NCBI RefSeq assembly: GCF_048007105.1
Contig: NZ_CP180352.1
Span: 4,340,001 to 4,404,000, forward strand
Source: Minwuia sp048007105
Lineage (GTDB): Bacteria > Pseudomonadota > Alphaproteobacteria > Minwuiales > Minwuiaceae
Length of the DNA stretch: 64,000 nucleotides
Direction of reading: 5' to 3'
The translations under genes and the position numbers were made by a program. Below the pieces are notes generated by a model. It was not told where the DNA came from. It searched no databases and saw nothing but the letters and a program-made list of their open reading frames with translations. This document shows positions 22,599-31,867 of the stretch, in pieces (positions within the stretch are counted from its first letter, which is position 1; each line of letters begins with the position of its first letter).

Positions 22599-23976
22599 TC
22601 AGGCGCGGACCAGCGGCCGCCGGGATACCGCCAGAAAACGCCAGCCGTTGATCACCGTCGCCGCCACCACACCCGCATAGATGCCGCCCATCAGCCCGGC
22701 GGTGCCGAAGCCGGCCTCGAAGGCCAGGATCCAGGCGACCGGCGCGGCCAGCAACCAGAAGGACACGATCTGCGCGCCCATTGGCACCCAGACATCGCCC
22801 AGCGCGCGAAGCGCGTTGACCAGCACGGCCTGTGACCCGTCGAAGAGCATCATCGTCCCCGCCACCGCGAGTGCGGGCAACGCATGCGCCACGACAGCGG
22901 CCTCCGATGAATAGACGCCGACGAGCGCCTCCGGGATGACGAGAAACAGACCGCCGAGGATCGCCATCGCGACCACCACCAGCCCGATCCCGGCCAGCGC
23001 CGGCGCCCTTCACACCGGCGGGGTCCATCCGGCCGACGGCATTGCCGACCCGGACGCCGGTCGCCGCGCCCAGGCCGATGGCGGACATGAACACCAGCGC
23101 AACCAGATTGTGCGCGATCTGGTAGCCGGCGGTCGCCGCATTGCCCAGAAATCCGGCCATCTGTGTCATGGCCATGAAGGTCGCGACCTCGACGAACATG
23201 GCCAGCCCCATCGGATAGCCGAGACGCCGCATACGGCGGCCGATATCCGCGTCCGGGCGGCTCTCGCGGACCGAGAAGCGGTCCCGGTCCCGCATCCACC
23301 AGATGTAGGCGAGAATGACGATGGCGGTCATCCAGCGGGCCAGCGTTGTCGCCAGCGCCGCCCCCTCTGCGCCCATCGCCGGAAAGCTCAGACCGGCGAA
23401 CCCGTTGCCATAGATGAGCAACCAGTTGAGTCCTAAATTCACCAGATTGGCGGCCAGCATGATCAGCATGCCCGGCAGCGGCCGGCTCAGCCCCTCCAGG
23501 AAGAAAGAGCAGGTGACGAAGATCAGCACCGCCGGCATGCCGTAGCCCAGCATCGCCATGACCTCACCGCCGCCGGCGGCAATCCCGGGCGCCTGGCCGA
23601 TCAGCAGAAGCAGCTCCTCGCCGAACAGGCAGAGGAGCAGGAAGATCAGACCCAGCCCAACGGCGTGGATCAGACCGGTCTTCCACACCGCGCCGCTCCG
23701 CTCCGGTTCGCCGGCGCCGTCGGCCTGGCTGGTCAGGATGGTGACGCCGAGAAGGAAGCCGAGACCGAGCAGCGTCAGCGCAATGGTTGGCGAGAGACCG
23801 ATGCCGAACCAGGCCAGTTCGTCACCACCGGCGCGGCCGGTCATGGCTGTATCGACCGCCATCATGATCAGCACGCCGGACCGCGCCACGATCACCGGCC
23901 CGGCGAGCCGCAGCGTCTGGAAGATGTGGCGGCGAAGACCCGGCGACTCGCCGGCGGGCAGGACTTCTCCGCTCAC
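22599..23976 (-). pseudogene. MATE-family efflux transporter, frameshifted
   Basis: Residues 1 to about 320 read as a normal MATE transporter (GPVIVARSGVLIMMAVDT, a central repeat, VGNAVGRMDPAG). At 23006-23013 the frame breaks. The C-terminal helices continue in another frame (ALAGIGLVVVAMAILGG to the stop at 22599), while the first frame runs on as Arg/Gly-rich nonsense. The sequence GTGAAGGGCGCCG would be restored by losing one base or gaining two, for example a lost AG of an AGAG pair. MATE proteins use sodium or proton antiport to expel cationic drugs. The gene overlaps the upstream ABC ATPase gene by four bases. It is either a recent pseudogene or an assembly error. Confidence 0.8.
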
Positions 23977-24935
23977 TCCGCAGCGTCCGGAATGCTGCGC
24001 GTGATCGAGAGGAAGACATCCTCCAGATCCGATTCCTCGGTGGAAATGTCGGCGATGGTGAAACCGGCGTCGCCGACAGCTGCGAGCAGCTCTCCGATGG
24101 CGGTTTCCGAGGGCTGATAGGCAAAGGCGATACGACCGAAATCGTCCAGCGCCGCACCGCGGGCGGCCAGCGAGTCAGGCAGAACCGCGACCTCCTCGGC
24201 GACTCGGATGGCGATGGTCTTCTGGTCCAGCCGGGAGATCAGCAGCTCTTTCGGCTCGCTCGCCACAAGCTCGCCCTGGCTGATGATCGCGATGTGGTCG
24301 CAGAGCTCCTCGGCTTCTTCCAGATAGTGCGTCGTCAGCACGATCGTCGTGCCGTCCTGGTTCAACTCCCGGATATAGCGCCAGAGCTGCTGGCGCAGTT
24401 CGACATCGACGCCCGCCGTCGGTTCGTCGAGGATCAGCACCGGCGGGCGGTGGATCATCGCCTTGGCCACCAGCAGCCGCCGCCGCATGCCCCCGGACAG
24501 CGTGCGCGAATAGACATCCGCCTTGTCGGCCAGACCCATCGCGTCGAGCACTTCCATGGTCGCGCGTTCCTTGCGCGGGACGCCGTAGAGGCCGGCCTGG
24601 AACTCGACGACCTCGCGCGGCGTGAAGAAGGCGTCGAGGTTGAGTTCCTGCGGCACAACGCCGATGGCGGCCCGGGCCTGCCGGGGCTCCCGGTCGATAT
24701 CGCGGCCCCAGACCTGCGCTTCGCCGCCGGACTTGATCACCAACCCGGCAAGGATGTTGATGAAGGTCGACTTGCCGGCCCCGTTCGGCCCAAGCAGCGC
24801 GAAGAACGAGCCCTTCGGCACCGCCAGGTCGATGCCCTTCAGCGCCTCCTTCGACCCCTCGCCCTTCTTGCCGCGATAGGTCTTGCGCAGTCCGCACGTG
24901 TTGATGGCGTCGAACGTGTCGGTGGGGGTGGTCAA
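23973..24935 (-). CDS. ABC-2 type transporter ATP-binding protein
   Basis: A 320-residue ATPase of the DrrA/CcmA-like ABC-2 export family. Walker A is GPNGAGKST, the Q-loop is VVPQELN, the signature is LSGGMRRR and Walker B is VLILDEPTAGVD; the C-terminal extension of about 90 residues is typical of the family. No ABC-2 permease is encoded next to it, which is unusual, since the following gene is a MATE transporter overlapping by ATGA. The partner permease must lie elsewhere or the protein serves another complex. The substrate cannot be told from sequence. Confidence 0.85.
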   Translation of the reverse strand: MTTPTDTFDAINTCGLRKTYRGKKGEGSKEALKGIDLAVPKGSFFALLGPNGAGKSTFINILAGLVIKSGGEAQVWGRDIDREPRQARAAIGVVPQELNLDAFFTPREVVEFQAGLYGVPRKERATMEVLDAMGLADKADVYSRTLSGGMRRRLLVAKAMIHRPPVLILDEPTAGVDVELRQQLWRYIRELNQDGTTIVLTTHYLEEAEELCDHIAIISQGELVASEPKELLISRLDQKTIAIRVAEEVAVLPDSLAARGAALDDFGRIAFAYQPSETAIGELLAAVGDAGFTIADISTEESDLEDVFLSITRSIPDAAE

Positions 24936-25049
24936 GGCAGGCTCCGCTACGGTGGGAGCATGTCTTTACCAGCCCCGGAGCGATTGCGCCACGCGGCGGA
25001 ACCGATATGATCGCCGCCAATGGACAGACGCGTTTCGGAACGAGGCATC

Positions 25050-25226
25050 ATGGGCGCTGCAGAGATCATCGAAACCAACGAGCACCGCGTATCCTGCGAC
25101 GGCGGCGGCGGCGCGCTGGGACATCCGACGATCTACCTGGAGATGGGCGGCAAGGACCATGTCGACTGCCCTTATTGCGGCCGGCGATTCGTGAAGAAGG
25201 CCGGAAGCAAGTCGGGCGGTCACTGA
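25050..25226 (+). CDS. Small zinc-finger protein, NDUFS6/CHCC type
   Basis: A 58-residue protein with the zinc-binding pattern Cys...His...Cys-x2-Cys seen in VSCDGGGGALGHP and VDCPYCGRRF. This is the CHCC domain of bacterial homologues of the complex I subunit NDUFS6. The ATG at 25050 has GAGG upstream and gives the usual family length; an ATG at 25020 in the same frame would add ten residues without a clear ribosome binding site. It lies alone between two minus-strand genes. A link to respiratory complex I assembly is suggested by the mitochondrial homologue but is not shown by this locus. Confidence 0.85.
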   Translation: MGAAEIIETNEHRVSCDGGGGALGHPTIYLEMGGKDHVDCPYCGRRFVKKAGSKSGGH

Positions 25227-25233
25227 GCCCGAT

Positions 25234-27765
25234 TCAGCGTTTGGGCGAAGCCCTCAACGGCGCCTCCGGATCGACCAGATCGGCAATCACGCCCTCGTCC
25301 GGAAATGCCCTGCGCCGGTAGGTTCTTCCGTTGACGATCAGCACGACCTCCCCGTCCTCCTTGACGACTATGGCAGGGTCAGTACGGCCGTTGTCCATCT
25401 GCGGATCGGGCACGCTGATGCCGGTCGTCATTGGTGCGGAAAGTTCCGGATCCAGCAGCACGAAGACCCGGTTCACGGCACTGCCGAGAAACCGTCCATC
25501 TTCGGATTCGGCCAGCCAGATGGGACTGGGATCGCCGTTGGCATCCACCGAGGGGAACTCAGATTCTGCGACCAGCCTCGTGGAACTGAAGCCCTCTCCG
25601 GGCTCCCCGGCGTGCAGGATGCCGTTCCGCGCCATGACGACGAGTTCACCACTGGATAGCCATTCCATCGCCGCCGAGGCTTCCGGTCGGTTGACGAGTT
25701 GAGGGTTACGACCGTCCGCGTCGAGCACGATGATCGTGGTCGGCGTCAGCAGGGCAATGCGGCCGTCCGGGCCGAAGGCGGCGTCGAGCACTTCCCCGTA
25801 AGAAGCGATTCCCTCGACCGGTCTGAGCGGCTCTGCAGGTGAGGTCGTCACCCACGCGTTGTTCGGACCGGCATTCTCGCCATCGCCCGCCGCCGACATC
25901 CCCTCGCCGAAGACTATCACGCCGCCGGTTCTGGAGAGGCTGTAGCCGTTGTAGCCGCTGAAATGATGGAAAGAGGTACAGGAAAGCGTCTCGCCCGGCG
26001 GGCCGATACACACCTCATCAGTTTCACCGCCCGTTCCGCCCCAGCTGGTTATGGCGGAAACAACCCTGACCGCAGCATTGTCCGAATATTGCGGCAGGAT
26101 GTACCAGGCAGCTTCGGCGTTCGCGAAGTTGGTTATGCCGAAGTTCCGCCTGTTGCCGCGGGGAATGCTCTCGTCTCCCACGACACGCCGCAGCAGGTCA
26201 TTGGTGACTGCAACAGGGTCCAGGCTCTGCTCGGCCGACCAGAGCCCTCCTTCACCAGCCATTTCGGGATACCTGAAGGGGAGTATCAGTGATGGTGGGG
26301 AGAGTGCGCCATCAAATCCCGAAAGGTCCGGATAGCCACCACCACCAAGGGCCGCTGAGCAGACCTCGCCGATGTCCGCCACCCCGATCATTGGCTCTCG
26401 CCATCCCGAGACCTCGAAACCTTCCTCCTCGCAGACGCTGATCACCTGGGGCTCGTCGATCGTCGTTTCGCTCAGCCTTGTCATCGTCACCCGCAGCGAA
26501 CAGGCGCTGTATCCCGGTGAATGGACGCTGAAAAGACGCACGCTTCCCTGTGGTCCCCAATTGGCGGCACATGGCCGGGTCGCGCGCGCGGGCGTCGCCT
26601 CGGCCAGCGTCTTGCCGGCGCCGTCGTGCAACCTTATTGCGCCGGTCTCGGAAAACATGGCCGTTGACGCCCCGACGCGCACGAACTGCGATGCCGGAAA
26701 GGCCGGCAGGGGGATCGCTTTCCTGTCGCCGTCGCTGCGCATGTAGAGTTCGCCGTTCCACATGACGGGCACACCGGGTTCCAGTCTCTCCATCAGCGGA
26801 TCGGGGTCTGCAATTCCGGAAGCGAGCACCTTCAGACGCACATCGTCCACGCCCGCTTCCATCAGGGCAGAGATGCCGCCTGGTCGGTCATTCGATCTGA
26901 GCCGGTCCCCGGCAAGCCGCAACAGCGCCTCGCGGCGCTGTTGCTCGGCGGAGTCGCGCTGGCGTGCGGCCTCGGCGGCATTCTCTTCGGCGACGCCGCG
27001 TTGCCGGTCGGCTTCGACCGCGTTCGCTTCGGCCACGCCGCGTTGACGGTCCGCCTCAACGCTCTGGAACCAGGCGAACACCGCAAGCGCCACCGTCGCC
27101 GCCGCCACGCCAAGCGATCCGATCACCCAGGATCTCTGGCGCCGTGCCGCGCCCCGGCGGCTCTCGGAAATCAGGGCTGCCTGGGCCTGCGTGACTTCGG
27201 GCGCATCCTTCGGGTGACTGTCGCGCCACGCCTCGGCATCTGCAATGTCCTGGCCACGAAGCAGCAGTCTGGTCGGCTTGCCCGCCTTCTCCCACCGGTC
27301 GGCCAGCCCCGCCAGCCGGGTATGTTCGCGGATCCATTGGATGTCGAGATGGAGCGCGGAAACCAGGCTGTCGACCGCGTCCTCGAACCGGTCCCGCTCG
27401 GTGCAGAAGATGAAGTTGAGCCGTGCCAGAAGCGGTGGAATGTCACCGCTGTCGGTCTCCTCGATGACGATGGGCGCAATGCGCTTGTTCAGCGCAGTCG
27501 CGTGCTCGACTTCCCATGCACAGACCTCCGACGTCGCCGAATGGGGACTGAGCAGGAAGACGACCGTATCGGCTTCCGCAATCAGTTGCTCCAGGCGGTC
27601 CTTCCACTCTTCGGTGGGCAGGATGTCGTCGGTGTCCTTGAAGACGCCGAAATGGCGCTCGCGAAGCACGTCGGCAATCCGCTGGGCGCGCTCGCGGTCC
27701 TTGCGGGAATAGGAGAGGAAGACCTTGGCATCGTCCCCGCCCAACTCGAGTTCTGTTTCGTCCAT
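25234..27765 (-). CDS. TIR-domain protein with membrane anchor, coiled coil and large C-terminal domain
   Basis: An 843-residue protein. The N-terminal TIR domain (about 12-140) has VFLSYSRKDRERAQRIADVL, VFKDTDDILP, and SPHSATSEVCAWE, in which Glu85 aligns with the catalytic glutamate of NAD-cleaving TIR domains. One transmembrane helix lies at about 212-233. Three heptad-like 14-residue repeats (EADRQRGVAEANAV and variants, 237-278) form a coiled coil. The last 550 residues look like a degenerate beta-propeller or sensor (repeated hydrophobic strands, GPDGRIALLT, LDADGRN) with no clear family. The build resembles TIR or caspase-like bacterial conflict proteins, where a sensor controls a toxic enzyme, but no defence genes flank it. 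Function is inferred only. Confidence 0.8.
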   Translation of the reverse strand: MDETELELGGDDAKVFLSYSRKDRERAQRIADVLRERHFGVFKDTDDILPTEEWKDRLEQLIAEADTVVFLLSPHSATSEVCAWEVEHATALNKRIAPIVIEETDSGDIPPLLARLNFIFCTERDRFEDAVDSLVSALHLDIQWIREHTRLAGLADRWEKAGKPTRLLLRGQDIADAEAWRDSHPKDAPEVTQAQAALISESRRGAARRQRSWVIGSLGVAAATVALAVFAWFQSVEADRQRGVAEANAVEADRQRGVAEENAAEAARQRDSAEQQRREALLRLAGDRLRSNDRPGGISALMEAGVDDVRLKVLASGIADPDPLMERLEPGVPVMWNGELYMRSDGDRKAIPLPAFPASQFVRVGASTAMFSETGAIRLHDGAGKTLAEATPARATRPCAANWGPQGSVRLFSVHSPGYSACSLRVTMTRLSETTIDEPQVISVCEEEGFEVSGWREPMIGVADIGEVCSAALGGGGYPDLSGFDGALSPPSLILPFRYPEMAGEGGLWSAEQSLDPVAVTNDLLRRVVGDESIPRGNRRNFGITNFANAEAAWYILPQYSDNAAVRVVSAITSWGGTGGETDEVCIGPPGETLSCTSFHHFSGYNGYSLSRTGGVIVFGEGMSAAGDGENAGPNNAWVTTSPAEPLRPVEGIASYGEVLDAAFGPDGRIALLTPTTIIVLDADGRNPQLVNRPEASAAMEWLSSGELVVMARNGILHAGEPGEGFSSTRLVAESEFPSVDANGDPSPIWLAESEDGRFLGSAVNRVFVLLDPELSAPMTTGISVPDPQMDNGRTDPAIVVKEDGEVVLIVNGRTYRRRAFPDEGVIADLVDPEAPLRASPKR

Positions 27766-27787
27766 GCCTCTGGATAGCGCCCGCCGC

Positions 27788-29488
27788 TCAGGCGGTCACT
27801 GATTCCTTCAGACCCAGTTCGGCAATCATGGCTTCGCGCATCTCGACCTTGCGGGCCTTGCCGGTGACGGTCATCGGGAATTCGGCGACGCATTTCACGT
27901 AGCGCGGCCGCTTGTAGTGGGCGATCTGGCCGTCGCAGAAGTCGCGTACCTCATCGGCCGTCAGCGCCTTGCCGCCGCGGGTGACGATCCAGGCGCACAG
28001 CTCCTCGCCGTAGCGGTCGTCGGGCACGCCGAAGACCTGCACGTCGGCGATGTCGGGATGCGACCGCAGGAACTCCTCGATCTCGGCGGGGTAGATGTTC
28101 TCGCCGCCCCGGATGACCATGTCCTTCACCCTGCCGATGATGTTCGCATAGCCTTCGGCGTCGATGCGGCCGAGATCGCCTGTATGCATCCAGCCCTCGG
28201 CATCGATGCTCTCGGCGGTGCGCTCCGGATCGTCCCAATAGCCCTGCATCACCAGATAGCCGCGCGTGCAGAGTTCCCCTTCGCCGCCCACGGGAACGAT
28301 CTCGCCCGCCTCGTCGATTACCTTGACCTCGGCATGGGGTTGTACCCGGCCGACCGTCGAGGTGCGCCGGCTCACCGGATCCGAAATCGCCGTCTGGAAG
28401 GAGACCGGCGAGGTCTCGGTCATGCCATAGGCGATGGTGATCTCCTCCGCATTCATGTCGCGCATCACGCGGCGCATCAGGCTGACCGGACAGGGCGCGC
28501 CGGAGATGATGCCGGTCCGGAGCGACGACAGGTCGAAGCGGTCGAAATCGGGATGCTCGACCATGGCGAGGAACATGGTCGGCACGCCGTGGACAGCGGT
28601 GCAGCGCTCTTCGGCCAGCGTCTCGAGGGTCCGGCCAGGCTCGAAGGCTTCGCCGGGAAAGACCATGCAGGCGCCATGGGCCACGGCGGCGAGATTGCCG
28701 AGCACCATGCCGAAACAGTGATAGAGCGGGACCGGGATGCAGAGCCGGTCCTGCTCGGTCAGCGCCATTGCCCTGCCGCAGAACAGGCCGTTGTTGACGA
28801 TGTTGCGGTGGGTGAGCGTCGCGCCCTTGGGCGCGCCGGTGGTGCCGGAGGTGAACTGGATGTTGATCGCCTCGTCCTGCCTCAGCCGCGCCTCGATCCC
28901 ATCCAGCCGGCTGCGGTAGGCCGTGCGTCCCCGGTCCATCACATCCTGATAGCTGTAAATGCCGGCGCGCGGCGAACGGCCAAGATGGATCACGGTCCTG
29001 AGCTTCGGCAGCCGCTCGGCCCGCAGGCGGCCGGGCGCCGCGCCGTCCAGTTCCGGCGCGAGGTCGCGCAGCATCTGGACGTAGTCCGAGGACCTGAACC
29101 GCGTCGCCGTGATCAACGCCGCGCAGCCGACCTTGTTCAGGGCGTATTCCAGCTCCGAGCGGCGATAGGCCGGATTGATGTTGACCAGGATCAGGCCGAG
29201 ACGCGCGGTCGCGAACTGCGCAACCAGCCACTCGGCCCTGTTCGGGGACCAGATACCGACGCGGTCGCCCTTGTAGAGCCCCAGCGACAACAACCCGCCG
29301 GCCAGACGATCCGCCTGGAAATCGAGCTCGGCCCAGGTCCAGCGGCTGTCCTGTTCACGGAAGACGGCGGCCGGCCTGTCGGGCCACTTCCGGGCCGCGC
29401 GCCGCAGCAGGCCCGAGACCGTCTCATGGCGCATGCGGGCGGTGGTGTCGCCGCGGACATGGGAGCGTCCGCCGATCGGTGCGGTCAT
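27788..29488 (-). CDS. Acyl-CoA synthetase, AMP-binding family
   Basis: A 566-residue adenylate-forming enzyme that activates a carboxylic acid with ATP and CoA. It shows the phosphate loop FTSGTTGAPKG, the adenine motif YGMTETSP, GWMHTGDLG, the hinge GRVKDMVIRGGENIYPAEIE and the catalytic Lys in MTVTGKARKVEM. The overall type is the medium/short-chain fatty-acyl-CoA synthase group (FadD-like). The start lies three bases after the stop of the ATPase-amidase gene, so both are translated from one mRNA. In that setting its acid substrate is plausibly the product released by the amidase, which is an inference. Confidence 0.9.
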   Translation of the reverse strand: MTAPIGGRSHVRGDTTARMRHETVSGLLRRAARKWPDRPAAVFREQDSRWTWAELDFQADRLAGGLLSLGLYKGDRVGIWSPNRAEWLVAQFATARLGLILVNINPAYRRSELEYALNKVGCAALITATRFRSSDYVQMLRDLAPELDGAAPGRLRAERLPKLRTVIHLGRSPRAGIYSYQDVMDRGRTAYRSRLDGIEARLRQDEAINIQFTSGTTGAPKGATLTHRNIVNNGLFCGRAMALTEQDRLCIPVPLYHCFGMVLGNLAAVAHGACMVFPGEAFEPGRTLETLAEERCTAVHGVPTMFLAMVEHPDFDRFDLSSLRTGIISGAPCPVSLMRRVMRDMNAEEITIAYGMTETSPVSFQTAISDPVSRRTSTVGRVQPHAEVKVIDEAGEIVPVGGEGELCTRGYLVMQGYWDDPERTAESIDAEGWMHTGDLGRIDAEGYANIIGRVKDMVIRGGENIYPAEIEEFLRSHPDIADVQVFGVPDDRYGEELCAWIVTRGGKALTADEVRDFCDGQIAHYKRPRYVKCVAEFPMTVTGKARKVEMREAMIAELGLKESVTA

Positions 29489-29491
29489 CGG

Positions 29492-31867
29492 CTACATCTT
29501 GCGCCAGTCGCCCGCCCGTTCGAAGGCGCCGGCGGCCTGGTAGATGGTGCTTTCGTCGAAATGCTTACCGATCAGCATCATCGAGACCGGCAGCCCGTTC
29601 GACATGCCGCAAGGTACCGCCATGGCCGGGTGGCCGGTGGTATCGAAGGGCGCGGTGTTGCCGATCATCTCGAAGGCCCGCTGGATGTATTCCGACAGCG
29701 GCGCGTCCGGCGCGGGGATCGGCGGCGCCACCATCGGCGTCGTCGGCATCAGCAGCAGATCGTAGGCGCCGAGCATCTTGTCATAGGCGCCGCGCAGCTT
29801 CCGCGCGAGATTCTGCGCCTTGGCGTAGTAATGGCCGCGGTGATGCCGGAGGAAGAACTCGCCGACCATCATCGAGATCTTGAGGCTGTCTGAAAGCTCG
29901 TCCGCCCGCGACCGCCAGTTGGCGTGATAGTCAAGCAGGCTGGTGACATAGAGCCCCTCCCAGCCGGTGCCCATGCCGTTGCCCTTCATCATCTGGTTGG
30001 TCAGGCCTTCCAGCGCGATGGGGGTCCAGATCGCCGGACCCATCAGGTGCATCGGAATGGAAATCTCGTCGACGGTCGCGCCCATCTCGCGGAATCTCTC
30101 CGCCGCCGCGCGGTTGGAATCATCGACGGCGCGCTCCGATTCCGGGCGGCCGAAGCCTTCCTTGACCAGACCGATCCTGAGACCGCCCGTGCCACGGTTC
30201 ACCGCCGCGGTGTAGTTGTCGGTCTTCACGTTGTACTGGCGCGGGTCGAGCCCGTCCTCGCCCGCAATGACTTCCAGCATCAGCGCGTTGTCGTAGACGT
30301 TCTGGGTCATCGGCCCCGCGTGATCGATGGTGTTCTCGATCGGCATCACACCCGAATAGGGAACCAGCCCGTGCGTCGCCTTCATGCCGTAGCAGCCGCA
30401 GAAGCTGGCCGGCATGCGGATGGAACCGCCCTGATCGCCGCCGATCGCCATGTCCACCTCGCCGCTGCCGACGACCGCGCCGGAGCCGGAGGACGACCCG
30501 CCGGCCGTGTGGCCGCGCTTGTGGGGATTGTGGACCGGACCGGTGGAGTTGGTGTGGCTGCCGCCGGAGAGGCAGAAATGCTCGCAATGCACCTTGCCGA
30601 CGATGGTCGCGCCGGCATCCAGCAGGCGGGTGACCAGGGTCGCATCGACATCGGGGACATAGCCCTTCAGTGTCGACGAGCCGTTCATCATCGGCACGCC
30701 GGCCAGGCAGATGTTGTCCTTCAGCGCCACGGTCCGGCCGGCGAGCGGCCCGCGCGGCGCGCCCTTCACCTCGGTCTTCACATACCAGGCGTTCATCGGG
30801 TTCTCGTCCGGCCCGGGGCGGTATCCCGCGGTGCGCGGATAATCGACCGGCGGCAGGTAGTCGGGCATGGAATCGACCAGGTCATAGGCCTGGAAGTTGC
30901 CTTCCATCAGGTCCATGAACTCCTGGATCCGTTCGTCCGTCATGTGCATGCCGAAATCCTCGACGATGCTGCGCATCTGGGCGAGGGTGGGTCGTTTCAC
31001 GGTCATGTAGATCGCCTCCTCAACAGGCGTCGGGCGGGCCGGCCTTTCGGGCCGGGATTCGGGACGGCGGCCGGCCGTCGGTGCGGATGCCGGCGAGGCG
31101 GCTGCGGCAGGCTTGCCGGCGGAACGGCCGTTGCCGCTGCCGAAGCCGGCAAACTCGTCGAGCAGCTGCTGGTCGCCGCTGCCGGGCGTCACCTCACCCT
31201 CGACCGTTCCCTTCTGCAGCAGCAGGATCCGGTCCGACAGATCGGTGATGAATTCCAGGTTCTGCTCCACCAGCACGATGGAGATGCCGCGCTCGCTGCG
31301 CAGCTTCTCCAGCAGTTCGCCGATGTCGTCGACGATGGAGGGCTGAATGCCCTCGGTCGGCTCATCCAGCAGGATCAGATCCGGTTCGCTGATCAGGCAG
31401 CGCGCCAGCGCCAGGATCTGCTGCTCGCCGCCCGACAGCGCACCGCCTGAGCGGTCCATCATCGGCTCCAGCCGCGGGAACTCGGCGACCATGCGCTCCA
31501 CGGCCTCGTACTCGTCGGCGCGGTGCGCGGCGATGCCCATGCGCAGATTGTCGGTGACCGACAGGTTCGGGAAGATGCCGCGGCCCTGCGGCACGTAGCC
31601 GATCCCCATGCGGTTCCGCTCGTGCGCCGGATCGCGGGTGATGTCCATGCCGTCGAAATCGATGCGGCCGCCGGTCGGCCGGATGATGCCGCAGAGCGTC
31701 TTCAGCAGCGTCGTCTTGCCCATGCCGTTGTGGCCGAGCACGCCGACGATCTCGCCCTCGCCGACCTGCATGTCGATGCCGTGCAGCACAGGCACGCGGC
31801 CATAGCCGGCCCGCAGACCCTTCACCGTCAGGATGGCGTTGCGCCCGATGTCTTCCGCCGCGCTCAT
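29492..31867 (-). CDS. Fusion of LivF/UrtE-type ABC ATPase and amidase
   Basis: One uninterrupted 791-codon frame. Residues 1-241 are a complete LivF/UrtE ATPase (Walker A GHNGMGKT 45-52, LSGGEQQ, LLDEPTEG). A Pro/Ala/Arg linker spans 242-287. Residues 288-791 are a full amidase-signature enzyme; numbered from Met288 the Ser-cisSer-Lys triad is Lys96, Ser171 and Ser195 (GGDQGGSIRMPA). Its closest remembered relatives are amidases that hydrolyse small or aryl amides. GAGGAGG lies eight bases before the Met288 codon, so a separate 504-residue amidase could also be made. The gene overlaps the UrtD-type gene by ATGA and is followed at three bases by the acyl-CoA synthetase gene. I cannot tell whether the fusion is natural or a lost stop codon. 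Confidence 0.85.
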   Translation of the reverse strand: MSAAEDIGRNAILTVKGLRAGYGRVPVLHGIDMQVGEGEIVGVLGHNGMGKTTLLKTLCGIIRPTGGRIDFDGMDITRDPAHERNRMGIGYVPQGRGIFPNLSVTDNLRMGIAAHRADEYEAVERMVAEFPRLEPMMDRSGGALSGGEQQILALARCLISEPDLILLDEPTEGIQPSIVDDIGELLEKLRSERGISIVLVEQNLEFITDLSDRILLLQKGTVEGEVTPGSGDQQLLDEFAGFGSGNGRSAGKPAAAASPASAPTAGRRPESRPERPARPTPVEEAIYMTVKRPTLAQMRSIVEDFGMHMTDERIQEFMDLMEGNFQAYDLVDSMPDYLPPVDYPRTAGYRPGPDENPMNAWYVKTEVKGAPRGPLAGRTVALKDNICLAGVPMMNGSSTLKGYVPDVDATLVTRLLDAGATIVGKVHCEHFCLSGGSHTNSTGPVHNPHKRGHTAGGSSSGSGAVVGSGEVDMAIGGDQGGSIRMPASFCGCYGMKATHGLVPYSGVMPIENTIDHAGPMTQNVYDNALMLEVIAGEDGLDPRQYNVKTDNYTAAVNRGTGGLRIGLVKEGFGRPESERAVDDSNRAAAERFREMGATVDEISIPMHLMGPAIWTPIALEGLTNQMMKGNGMGTGWEGLYVTSLLDYHANWRSRADELSDSLKISMMVGEFFLRHHRGHYYAKAQNLARKLRGAYDKMLGAYDLLLMPTTPMVAPPIPAPDAPLSEYIQRAFEMIGNTAPFDTTGHPAMAVPCGMSNGLPVSMMLIGKHFDESTIYQAAGAFERAGDWRKM
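31007..31021 (-). promoter_or_regulatory. Internal ribosome binding site before the amidase domain
   Basis: On the minus strand GAGGAGG (31021-31015) stands eight bases before an ATG at 31006-31004, inside the fused ATPase-amidase frame, where it encodes the EEA of VEEAIYM. It is as strong as any ribosome binding site in the window and would start a free amidase (29492-31006). Confidence 0.65.
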
